Below, one piece after another: positions 39,018-48,165 of a DNA stretch of 64,000 nucleotides. The position numbers and the translations under genes were made by a program. The notes beneath the pieces are model-generated. The model saw nothing but the letters and a program-made list of their open reading frames with translations. It was not told where the DNA came from and searched no databases. Source of the stretch: Smittia aterrima (Eukaryota; Arthropoda; Insecta; Diptera; Chironomidae); the NCBI GenBank assembly GCA_033063855.1, contig CP093830.1, positions 6,510,854-6,574,853 on the forward strand, in the 5' to 3' direction. Each line of letters begins with the position of its first letter. Positions within the stretch are counted from its first letter, which is position 1.

Positions 39018-40508
39018 ATGACATTGAAGCGAAAATCTTCCGTTGAGGCTTCAATTATTAATAGCAAAGCGGAGGATGAAATAAAAGCAGAAGAATCAAA
39101 AATTCCAAATGAGGAACAAAACAAGAAAATCCTCAAATTATCTGAGCTTACCAACATAGATCCATTGCAATATTTTTCACGTTTTCTCGACGTTCCTGAG
39201 ATGATCTTACAACATTTAGGCGGCAAAGGTTTGATAACGGCTTCAGAAGTCAGTCCAAGTTATTACAACTTTATCGGTTCGTCGAGAGTTCTCATGCAAA
39301 AAATTAAAATTGTTTTTGATCGAGATTTTGAATTCGACGGTAAAGATTTGGTTAGGATTCCAGACCCCGAAAACTGTTACCGCTTCATCAGTTCGTCGAC
39401 AGATTTTATGAAAACTAAAATTGTTTTTAAAGATAAAAGTGCGACCCAATCGGAGGATTTCAATTTGCTGAAGAACAGCTCGAGACTGTATCAGAACATT
39501 GAAATCCAACGAAAAGCTGTGGAAATAGAAGATGAATATGGAAATTATAGAAGATTCGGCGACTACCTGACCAATTCGGAACTTGATTTTTTTAATAGTA
39601 AAGCTCACGAATGGAGAAATGTGACACTCACAAATGTTTATTTTAGAAAAAAATTCGATTTGTGGAGTTTTCTCTCATCAGTCGAATCATCCGTAGAAAG
39701 CATTTCTGTCGATGACTATGGTGTCCTTTCATTTGAAGATCCATATTCAGAGATTAAATATCTTGAAGCTTTAAAGTTTCCAAAACTGAAAAAACTTAAG
39801 GTTTGTCTTCCATATTTCCACAGCATTTTCGATACTTTGGGCAGACTTTTTTTAAACTCTGTTGCAATCGAACAACTTATTTTATTAGACTATACTGGTG
39901 AAGTTATTTTTAAAGATATTTTTCAAGAAATGCTCACAAACTTTGACAAACTCAGAACACTCAAAATTGGTGCAACAAGCATAAATCAACTAATCGAAGG
40001 CGTACCTTGGGAAAATTTTCATCTGAAGCTAAAAGTATTGTCAATGTGTAGTTTTTCAGACGTTGTGATTGGCACCAACGTCTTAAACTTCCTAAAGTCA
40101 CAAAGCGATCACCTCGAAAAATTGGGGATCGATAAAAATGGAGACGACAAAGAAACCTTCGACGTGATCATGAAAATGCCAATGTTAAAGTGTCTAAACC
40201 TTTTGGATTTTTCCGAGAATGAATTTCCAACTAAAATATCAACCTCAATTACTGAGCTGACTTTGCAGATATGTGCTAGTCCTCGCAGTCTAAATTTATT
40301 AGATTCAATGCCGAAAGTAAAAAATCTTTCACTCACCTCAATCGATGAAGAAGATTTTAAAATTCTAAAATCAAAGAAGAGAAAGTTTGATATATTGAGA
40401 GTTTGTGAATTGAAAGGAGTAGACAGAAAGGATATCGAAGAAATTATGACTGAGAATTATACCTCGATAGAGATAGTCAAGCCAAATCATTTACGATTCA
40501 GTGATTGA
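39018..40508 (+). CDS. F-box/LRR-like protein lacking the Q/P-rich domain (gene 2)
   Basis: A single coding exon of 496 residues. From residue 11 (ASIINSKAEDE) onward it is closely similar to genes 1 and 3: acidic linker, F-box-like segment (DVPEMILQHLGGKGLITASE), then LRR-like repeats to the C terminus. The first ten residues (MTLKRKSSVE) have no counterpart in the paralogues, and homology begins abruptly at GCTTCAATT (near 39049). The Q/P-rich leader and its separate first exon are missing, so the copy was re-started from new upstream DNA. No stop or frameshift is present, so it is probably functional. Indels relative to the paralogues are multiples of three. Confidence 0.75.
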   Translation: MTLKRKSSVEASIINSKAEDEIKAEESKIPNEEQNKKILKLSELTNIDPLQYFSRFLDVPEMILQHLGGKGLITASEVSPSYYNFIGSSRVLMQKIKIVFDRDFEFDGKDLVRIPDPENCYRFISSSTDFMKTKIVFKDKSATQSEDFNLLKNSSRLYQNIEIQRKAVEIEDEYGNYRRFGDYLTNSELDFFNSKAHEWRNVTLTNVYFRKKFDLWSFLSSVESSVESISVDDYGVLSFEDPYSEIKYLEALKFPKLKKLKVCLPYFHSIFDTLGRLFLNSVAIEQLILLDYTGEVIFKDIFQEMLTNFDKLRTLKIGATSINQLIEGVPWENFHLKLKVLSMCSFSDVVIGTNVLNFLKSQSDHLEKLGIDKNGDDKETFDVIMKMPMLKCLNLLDFSENEFPTKISTSITELTLQICASPRSLNLLDSMPKVKNLSLTSIDEEDFKILKSKKRKFDILRVCELKGVDRKDIEEIMTENYTSIEIVKPNHLRFSD

Positions 40509-41699
40509 ATTAACAAACAATTTTTTAAAAAGTTTGATATATTGATCGTGTTTTTTTATTCGACCCGAGTTGGCTCTTTTAATTAGGCTACACATATCCT
40601 CCCCTAATTTCGAGACCGTGTCCTCCCCGCCGAAAAAACTTTTGAAGACCCGAGTTCCCATCTCATCGAAGTTTAAACTTTTTTTTTCTTAATTATTTTA
40701 CTTTTTCAAAAACTTAGTTGGAAGAGGAAACTTACCACTTGTTCTACTCTGCTGGTGACGCTGGTCCTTTCCATCGACTTATTTAAGCTTGACGACGCTT
40801 GGTTTCATGAAATATTTAAGTTTTGATGTTTGTTTATATTTTTTCAAAGTAAAAATATTTTTTCTATGTTTTTCGCGTTCCTGACCACTGTTGATGATTC
40901 TTTTAACTTTATTATCACTAATGCCAACTCCCACTACCGATTTTAATCATCACCAAGCACTTTTAACGCGATTTTAATACAATTTAAGTCATTTTACTTT
41001 TTTTGGTTCATTTTTCACTGCGCAACTGAGCAAGCGCGTTTTGTGTGCAAACCAGGAAGAAAAATATGTGCAAACGTAAATCCTCTATGTGCAAAGTAAT
41101 ATCCGAAATTTCATGTTGACAAATCTCATAATTTAGTTAACTTAACTTAATGTTTCGATCCCGGCAAAAATAATGCAATGAGTTGAATAAATTTGTTTTC
41201 TCCTAAGATAAAAATATTAAAACTCCGTCGACCAGGAAAAAAGTTATTAGCACGCAAACTTTGGGAACAGTCAAAAAAACGTGTTTTGTGCGCAAATTGA
41301 GCAGCTCGCTGTTTGATTATATTCAGTCTCTTAAGATCAACCGGCTTACTTCTCTTTGAACACGAATTATGCTAACTGCCTAAAAATATGAAGAATCTAA
41401 GTTAAAAGAGGTGGTTAAAGAAACCACTAGAACTTGATTTCTAAACAAGCCTTTATCAAACTAGACTTCGCTTATTTTTACTTCTTTAATTCTGAGTTCC
41501 CTACGTCGACGTTTTGAATATTAAATTTTATCTTTATCGATAGAAGGTGAAATTAACAAAGATCAGGGAAACAAACGAAGCTTGTGTCAACAAAATTTTA
41601 TTCATGGATTTGATAATATTTTAAGTAAAAAAAATGTTTTGATGAGAATCCTTGGCTTTCTAAGACGATTGAATGTCGATGAGTTGAGACGTTGTCAAA
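40509..41699. other. 3' flank of gene 2 plus 680-bp segment unique to unit A
   Basis: About 40550-40705 is shared with 45780-45960 downstream of gene 3. The part from about 40710 to 41390 is absent from unit B, where roughly 80 unrelated bases stand instead. From about 41400 the two units align again into the mad2 3' flank. No terminal inverted repeats or coding sequence were found in the unique part; on the minus strand near 40730-40780 there is a short ATG-to-donor stretch (MERTSVTSRVEQV then GTAAGT) with no partner exon seen. Confidence 0.5.
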
Positions 41700-42402
41700 T
41701 TAATCTTCGTTCATTTTATATGAAACGACTGTCTCGACCTTTTGTAATCCAGTGGAGAATGACTTCAATTGAACAACCTGACTGTTCTTGATTTTGACGC
41801 TGTCAGTTTCGTCCCAGTTTGTTGGAATGTCAAGTTCTTTGCCGCAATGAATCAGAAGATCAAAGCTGCAGACACATTCCAAGAGCGGAAGGTAACTAAC
41901 AGTTGCTGCAATTTGTCGCATAACAGCCTGAATCTCGCCTTGGATTTTCTTGAGCTCCTTTGAGGAAGTCATTGTGTTCGGATCGTATTCGTTTGGATTT
42001 TGGTTTTGATCGTGAGCCTCAGCTTCGACTTTGAAGTCCCAGCATTCAAGAACTTCCTTTGTGTGGACGTTCGAAACCGTCAATGAGATCTTTTCGACTT
42101 TGTTTGAAGCTAGCCATTCTAAAATTCAGTAAAAACATTTGTAGACAAGGAGGATCATTAATTAGAAGAAGACAAACTTTCAGCCTGACCCAAAACCTTA
42201 TTCAGAAATTCCTTAATTTTATCGTCTTTTGACATCAAAATGGTGAGTCCATATTGTTGAACTGGATTAAACGTTTCAGCTGGGTAAATACCTCTTTGAA
42301 AAAGAATCGAGTTCACTCCATAATCTAAAAAACATTTTAAAATGAATTGTAAAACAATAGAAAAATTTAAAATTTATTTTCTAACTCACTCAAGTTGACC
42401 AT
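41700..42402 (-). CDS. mad2: Second, 5'-truncated Mad2 copy (HORMA domain)
   Basis: Exons 42324-42178 and 42118-41700 are full counterparts of exons 2 and 3 of the complete mad2, with the same lengths (147 and 419 nt) and phases. Exon 1 is lost except for its last few bases (ACTTGA before GTGAGT). The flanking DNA happens to supply an ATG, so 42402-42390 could encode M-V-N-L and splice in frame, giving 192 residues instead of 211. Relative to the complete copy only two amino-acid changes are seen in exons 2-3 (E to K at the exon junction, F to I). The missing N-terminal 22 residues cover the mobile first strand and part of helix A of Mad2, so the protein might fold or switch abnormally. It may be a functional paralogue or a young pseudogene; the frame is open. 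It is head-to-head with F-box gene 3. Confidence 0.7.
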
Positions 42403-43011
42403 TTCAATAAATTAAACTTAATTACGGCATCAACCCGAGCCTACTTTATTAAGTTGTTTAATACTAATGATTTAAATCAAACCCCTTAATCCTCTACGCG
42501 AAGCTCTTAACATTAATGGAAGGTGGTGCCGCATTCCTTTACCCTTTACTTTGACTCAGGTACTCGCCTCAGTTCCCTCGACTTCCCAAAAACGCATTTC
42601 AAAACTGGTAAGAAGTAAGAACCTTTCTTTCAAAGATCCGAAAAATTTGAGAACGAAGTAAGTCTTTTTAAATTTTTTTAACTGTTGTTGTTAATTAATT
42701 AGTCACAAGTTGTGTTTGACATTAATCGTGGAATAATCGAAGACTTTGCCTTAGAAGAAAATAAGTGAAAATTATTATTTTCACTAGGTGTCGTAAACTT
42801 TTCATTTATAAGAGGGAATATTCGAGTCTCGGTCAAAGGTTTATCGAAGCATCCAGGAAAGAAAGCCTTTCAGCGATAAATTCCGATAGTAGACCGAAAA
42901 CACATGAAAACGGTTAAAGTCGAGTTTTAAAACAGGTAGTAGTATTTGTTTTCGATTCTTGGAGGAAAGAATTAGACATAACTAGTGAAACGTCGATTTA
43001 TTCTTAGAAAC
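42403..43011. other. Junction of units A and B, promoter of F-box gene 3
   Basis: The first about 117 bases (42403-42519) match neither unit and replace the mad2 promoter. Unit B then opens at 42520 with the same sequence as 34661 and continues as the F-box gene 5' flank. It would serve as a shared promoter region for the truncated mad2 (-) and gene 3 (+). Confidence 0.5.
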
Positions 43012-45701
43012 ATGAGTGCAAATCAGCAGAGCAGTCAGCCCAACATTCCGGCACAGAGTTTAACTCCAAATTATGCACAGCAATCACAAGGTGAGTCAAT
43101 CAGTGACAAATCAAAAGAAAAGTGATCGGAGAAAATGATAAGAAAAATAACTGGAGATTGGATTTGAACGTGTCATTCTAAGCGTGAGATTTTCCTCTTG
43201 CTTTCGTCTCCTCGACATTAGTTCATACAAAGGAGAACAAAAGAGAATTTTTTTCGGTGGAAATTGTGAGTGAAAATGTTTAGTTCGAGGCTCAAAGACA
43301 ATGCTAATCATCTGAATTTCCATCAATCATTAAATTGAAGTTTGATCATTAAATGATTGATCAAACTTCAATTTTAAAGTCGCAAACGTCCAAAAGAATC
43401 TCGCGTGGTCTTCGTGAGAATTTTTCGTCATCCAGCTGGAAGCTTCATATTCCTCAGTTTCATGAAATTGGGTGCAACGAAAGTGTGTGAGTGGGAATTG
43501 TATTGAATGGATTGGCGAAAAGTAATTCATCACATTAAGAATTTTTACCGCTCTTCCGAAGTGGTCAACATTTACCAACTACGTATTTAAAAGAAAGAAA
43601 GAAACTACGTATCATTACAAATCTTTCTTCCTTACAGTCTCCACCTAGATCAAATATTTCGACATGCATTTGTTCTACTAAGAATAGTCTGATAAAACAC
43701 CAGCATTAATTTTAATTTATACAAAAATAAGGCGAATTTAAGTTATGATACTTGTCAAGTAAGGATCTGTAAGATGAAGTAAGATGAAGATCTGAATCTC
43801 TTTTATTTGCGATATTTTTTCTTATCATTTTTTTCCGCATGAAGAAAGATCATTTTGATTTTTCGCATGAATTTATTCATTTTCTTTTGCACGACTCAAT
43901 AATCTAGAACTTACTTTTTTTAGATGGTGCATACGCTCAATCGATTTCCAATCAACAAAATCAGGCACGTTTTCCGCCTGTGATGCAACCAACTGCTCCT
44001 CCAACTCCACCAAACCAACAGCAGCAACCTCAATATGCTGTGCAAATGGTGCCGCAATTTTGTTTCTTGCAATGGCACAATGGAGCACCTTACGCAGTTC
44101 CATTTGTATTTCCTCCCGGTGTATTTATGATACAAACACTCAACTACTATACACTCCAACCAGCGTTCAACAACTTTGCTCACGCACCCCAGGGCTATCA
44201 ACAAATACAACCGTCAAGCGCTTCTGGGGCTTCAATTGTTAATAGCAAGGCGGAGGATGAAACAAAAGCAGAAGAAACAAAAATTCCAAATGAAGAACAA
44301 AACAAGAAAATCCTCAAATTATCTGAGCTTACCAACATGGATCCATTGGAATATTTTTCACGCTTTCTCGACATTCCTGAGATGATCTTACATCATTTAG
44401 ACGGTAAAGGTTTGATAATGGCTTCGGAAGTCAGTCCAAGTTATTACAATTTTATCGGTTCGTCGAGAGTTCTCATGCAGAAAATTAAAATTGTTTTTAA
44501 TCGAGATTTTGAATTCAACAGTAAAGATTTGGTTAGGATTCCAAACCCCGAAAACTGGAAAAAATGCTACCGCTTCATCGCCTCGTCGACAGATTTTATG
44601 AAAACTAAAATTGTTTTTAAAGATAAAAGTGCGACCCAATCGCAAGATTTCAATTTGCTGAAGAACAGCTCGAGACTGTACCAGAACATTCAAATCCAAC
44701 GAAGCGAAGTATTTATACATGTAGAAGATGAACTTGAAAATTATAGAAGATACGGCGACTACGTGACCAATTCAGAACTTGATTTTTTTTATAGTAAAGC
44801 TCACGAATGGAAAAATGTGACACTCAGAAATGTTTATTTTAGAAAAAAACACGATTTGTGGAGTTTTCTCTCGTCAGTCGAATCATCCGTAGAAAGCATT
44901 TCTGTCCATGACTATGGTGTCCTTTCATTTGAAGATCCATCTTCAGAGATTGAATCTCTCGAAGCTTTAAAGTTTCCAAAACTGAAAAAACTATTGGTTT
45001 GTCTCCTATATGACGACAGCATTTTCGATACTCTGGGCAGACTTTTGTTAAACTCTGTTGCAATCGAACAATTTGATTTTTTAGACTATACTGGAGAAGT
45101 TATTTTTAAGGATATGTTTCAAAAAATGCTCACAAACTTCGACAAACTCAGAACACTCAGAATTGGTTCAAAAAACATAAATCAAGTATTCGAACCTTGG
45201 GAAAATTTTCATCTGGAGCTCAAGGTATTGGTAATATTAAGTCTTTCAGACACCGAAGATCCACCCAACGTTGTGATTGGCCACCACGTCTTAAACTTCC
45301 TAAAGTCACAAAGCGATCATCTCGAAAAATTGTCGATCGATGAACATGGAGACGACAAAGAAACCTTCGACGTGATCATGAAAATGCCAATGTTGAACTG
45401 TCTAAACCTTTTGGGTTTTTCCGAGAATGAATTTCCAACTAAAATATCAACCTCAATTACTGAGCTGGCTTTGCATTTATGTGTTAGTCCTCGGTGTCTA
45501 AATTTATTAGATTCAATGCCGAAAGTCAGAAATCTTTCACTCACCTCAATCGATGAAGAAGATTTTAAAATTTTAAAATCAAAGAAGAGAAAGTTTGATA
45601 CATTGAGAGTTTGTGAATTGAAAGGAGTTAACAGAAAGGATATCGAAGAAATTATGACTGAGAATTATACTTCGATATTCGAGATAGTCGAGCAAAATTA
45701 A
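43012..45701 (+). CDS. F-box/LRR-like protein with Q/P-rich N terminus (gene 3)
   Basis: Two exons, 43012-43090 and 43924-45701, with the same splice sites and phase as gene 1, giving 618 residues. Exon 1 begins MSANQQSSQPN as in gene 1. The Q/P-rich region is shared, but about 33 codons present in gene 1 (around 36384-36485, between the GYQQIQPS motif and GASIVNSK) are absent here. An F-box-like segment (DIPEMILHHLDGKGLIMASE) and LRR-like C-terminal repeats follow. The protein ends differently (EIVEQN). A likely SCF substrate adaptor by family; target unknown. The intron carries a 17-bp-arm hairpin not present in gene 1. Confidence 0.75.
43332..43374. repeat. Hairpin with 17-bp perfect arms in gene 3 intron
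   Basis: The left arm is 43332-43348, the loop 43349-43357 and the right arm 43358-43374, with the core TTGATCA/TGATCAA. The corresponding place in gene 1 (near 35440-35485) has the right arm but not the left, so the inverted copy arose after duplication. Confidence 0.75.
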
Positions 45702-46397
45702 TTAAAATTGTAAAACCTTTTTAATATTTTTTCAAAATGTTTTTTAAAGCGGATAAAATTATATTTTATTTTATATTAAGCGTGTTTTTTTATTCGACTC
45801 GAGTTGGCTATTTTAATTAGGCTACACATATCCTCCCCTAGAGGAGGATTTGTCCTCCTTTCGAGACCGTGTCCTCCCCGCCGAAAAAACTTTTGAAGAC
45901 CCGAATTCCCATCTCGTCGAAGTTTAAACTTTTTTTTTCTTAATTATTTTACTTTTTCAATTAATAAATCTTAATATGCTACTGCCTGTTATCTATCTCG
46001 TATTATAAGAAAAAAAATCTGTTGATCTAAAAAAGAAAAAAATCTAAGTTTAGTTTAAAGAGTTGGTTTTAAAACTTGCTTGGAATTAGAACCCACTAGA
46101 ACTTGATTTCTAATCAAGCCTTTATCAAACTAGACTGTCGCATATTTTTGCTTCTTTAATTCTGAGTTGACTAAATTGTGTCTTTTTATCAAAGCAATTC
46201 ATTAAACAATCCATTTTATACTTTTCATATCTTTATCGATAGAAGCTGAAATTAACAAAGATCAGGGAACAAACGAAGCTTGTGTCAACAAAATTTTATT
46301 CGTGGATTTGATAATATTTTAAGTAAAAAAATGTTTTGATGAGAATCCTTGGCTTTCTAAGACGAGAGGACTGTCGATGAGTTGAGACGTTGTGAAA
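45702..46397. other. 3' flanks of gene 3 and mad2 (convergent)
   Basis: Non-coding. It contains a conserved 3' flank shared with 40550-40705 and a CT/GA hairpin (AGGAGGA-TTTG-TCCTCCT, 45842-45859) that unit A lacks, apparently by deletion between TCCTCC repeats. Confidence 0.5.
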
Positions 46398-47161
46398 TTA
46401 ATCTTCGTTCATTTTATAAGAAACGACTGTCTCGACCTTTTGTAATCCAGTGGAGAATGACTTCAATTGAACAACCTGACTGTTCTTGATTTTGACGCTG
46501 TCAGTTTCGTCCCAGTTTGTTGGAATGTCAAGTTCTTTGCCGCAATGAATCAGAAGATCAAAGCTGCAGACACATTCCAAGAGCGGAAGGTAACTAACAG
46601 TTGCTGCAATTTGTCGCATAACAGCCTGAATCTCGCCTTGGATTTTCTTGAGCTCCTTTGAGGAAGTCATTGTGTTCGGATCGTATTCGTTTGGATTTTG
46701 GTTTTGATCGTGAGCCTCAGCTTCGACTTTGAAGTCCCAGCATTCAAGAACTTCCTTTGTGTGGACGTTCGAAACCGTCAATGAGAACTTTTCGACTTTG
46801 TTTGAAGCTAGCCATTCTAAAATTCAATAAAAACATTTGTAAACAAGGAGTTTCTTCATTAATTAGAAGAAGACAAACCTTCAGCCTGACCCAAAACCTT
46901 ATTCAGAAATTCCTTTATTTTATCGTCTTTTGACATCAAAATGGTGAGTCCATACTGTTGAACTGGATTAAACGTTTCAGCTGGGTAAATGCCGCGTTGA
47001 AACAGAATCGAGTTCACTCCATAATCTAAAAAAACATTTTAAAATGAATTGTAAAACAATAGAAAAATTTAAAACCTATTTTCTAACTCACTCAAGTATT
47101 CCTTGATGATGGCAGCAGATCCTTTCAACGTGATGGAGTTTTTGGTAGCAGTTTTCGACAT
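46398..47161 (-). CDS. mad2: Spindle assembly checkpoint protein Mad2
   Basis: Exons 47161-47092, 47025-46879 and 46816-46398, phases consistent, 211 residues (family usually about 205). The protein begins MSKTATKNSITLKGSAAII. The HORMA core follows (SILFQRGIYPAE, QQYGLTILMSKD). HTKEVLECWDF, the ATVSYLPLLE block, and the C-terminal safety-belt part with WDET and QLKSFSTGLQKVETVVSYKM complete it. Mad2 binds Mad1 and Cdc20 at unattached kinetochores and inhibits APC/C. It is head-to-head with TM2D2, with 254 bases between the start codons. Its 3' exons are nearly identical to those of the truncated copy at 41700-42402. Confidence 0.95.
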
Positions 47162-47415
47162 TTTAGTCGTTTGTTTATTTATATTAATTGAGTAATTTCA
47201 GTAAATTTACGGACGAAATTTTAAGAACCAGTAAATCGTCGCTTTTGTTTTTAAAACAAACTGAGCGACAGTATACCCCTTAGCTTTCGGAGTTTCAAGC
47301 TTTGTCTGCAAAACGAAAAGTTATAAAAGCGTCGCGTTAAATTCAAATGAACCGATTTTTTTATGTTAAAATAGCGACACCTGGTGTTGCAAACAAAGTT
47401 TTATTTTGGGACGAA
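47162..47415. promoter_or_regulatory. Bidirectional promoter between mad2 and TM2D2
   Basis: 254 bases separate the two divergent start codons, so they must share promoter DNA. There is no obvious TATA box. It contains AATAGCGACACCTGGTG (47370-47386), the reverse complement of the CTCF-like motif upstream of alpha-Cat. An in-frame ATG at 47347 could extend TM2D2, but this would bury the signal peptide and is not favoured. Confidence 0.6.
47370..47386 (-). promoter_or_regulatory. CTCF-like motif, reverse orientation
   Basis: Reads CACCAGGTGTCGCTATT on the minus strand, matching 34325-34341 at all but one position. It lies within the mad2/TM2D2 promoter, just outside the right end of the duplicated block. 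Confidence 0.4.
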
Positions 47416-48028
47416 ATGGATCGTGCACTTTTGATAATAATTCTTTTTAATTCTGTATGCTTGATTCTAAGTGCTAATGGAGCACACAGTAAAGAAAAGA
47501 AAGATTCTAAAGATACGCCCTACAATCCACTTGGAGCTCTTGTGAGGTAAACTAAAAATATTCTTTGTTTCTTTAAAGTTAATTGTTTTGAAAAATGTTT
47601 TTAGATGTAATATGCTTCCGATGGACTTCATTGAATGTGAGACACTTAGAGACCATAAAGGAAATAGATCAGCACAAGAAGAAGCTGGTGTTGGCTGCTT
47701 AAAGATTGGAGGAATCCGATGGCATGAAGTTGAACGAGCGAAAGCTGATTGTGCAGTTCTTCCTGAAATCGAATGCTATGGACCAAGAAAATTCAGGCGA
47801 GACGGCTTTCCTTGCGTTAAACATGGAGAGCACTACTTCCTGACAACACTCTTGTACAGCATTCTCCTCGGCTTCCTTGGCATGGATCGTTTTTGCTTGG
47901 GCCAGACGGGAATCGCTGTAATGAAACTTCTCACACTCGGAGGTCTCGGTCTGTGGTGGATCATTGACATAATTCTTCTCGTGTCGAACAATTTGACACC
48001 TGAAGACAATTGGAATCAAAATGCTTAA
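47416..48028 (+). CDS. amrt: TM2 domain-containing protein 2 (amaretto)
   Basis: Exons 47416-47546 and 47605-48028, phase 2 junction, 184 residues. The signal peptide is MDRALLIIILFNSVCLILSA. An extracellular cysteine-rich part follows with DFIECETL, GCLKIGG and IECYGPRKF blocks. The TM2 domain holds two membrane helices with a DRF motif in the loop (GFLGMDRFCLGQTG, then LLTLGGLGLWWIIDIILLV). The pattern fits TM2D2, not TM2D1 or TM2D3. In Drosophila the three TM2D proteins act together in gamma-secretase-dependent Notch signalling and phagocytosis. Start chosen at 47416 because it opens the signal peptide. Convergent with glucocerebrosidase, 137 bases between the stops. Confidence 0.88.
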
Positions 48029-48165
48029 GTAAATGAGCAGCTAGAAAGTTAGTGAAGTAGGTTTAAGTGATATGCGCTGTGTTTAAATTTTAGAACCGAA
48101 AACTAATTTTTATTTCTCCTTGACCTTTTATTTGTGAGGATTAAAACAAATGAATTGCACTTTTC

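Larger units (their letters stand above)
34661..42402. repeat. Tandem segmental duplication, unit A
   Basis: Starts with AAGGTGGTGCCGCATTCC, the same sequence that opens unit B at 42520. In order it contains F-box gene 1, F-box gene 2, shared 3' flank (from about 40550), an approximately 680-bp segment absent from unit B, and a 5'-truncated mad2. Gene 1 matches unit B in its 5' flank and gene 2 matches unit B in its 3' flank, so unit A holds an extra internal F-box duplication. Confidence 0.85.
42520..47161. repeat. Tandem segmental duplication, unit B
   Basis: Second copy of the unit: F-box 5' flank, one F-box gene (gene 3), shared 3' flank with a CTCCTC hairpin, and a complete mad2 with its own promoter. 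Because the mad2 here has its whole exon 1 and a natural head-to-head neighbour, this end is the likely original locus. Confidence 0.85.

Noticed and set aside
47347..47415. Upstream in-frame ATG of TM2D2 adding 23 residues
   Set aside because: It would place a polar stretch before the signal peptide and overlaps the CTCF-like promoter motif; the ATG at 47416 directly opens the signal peptide.
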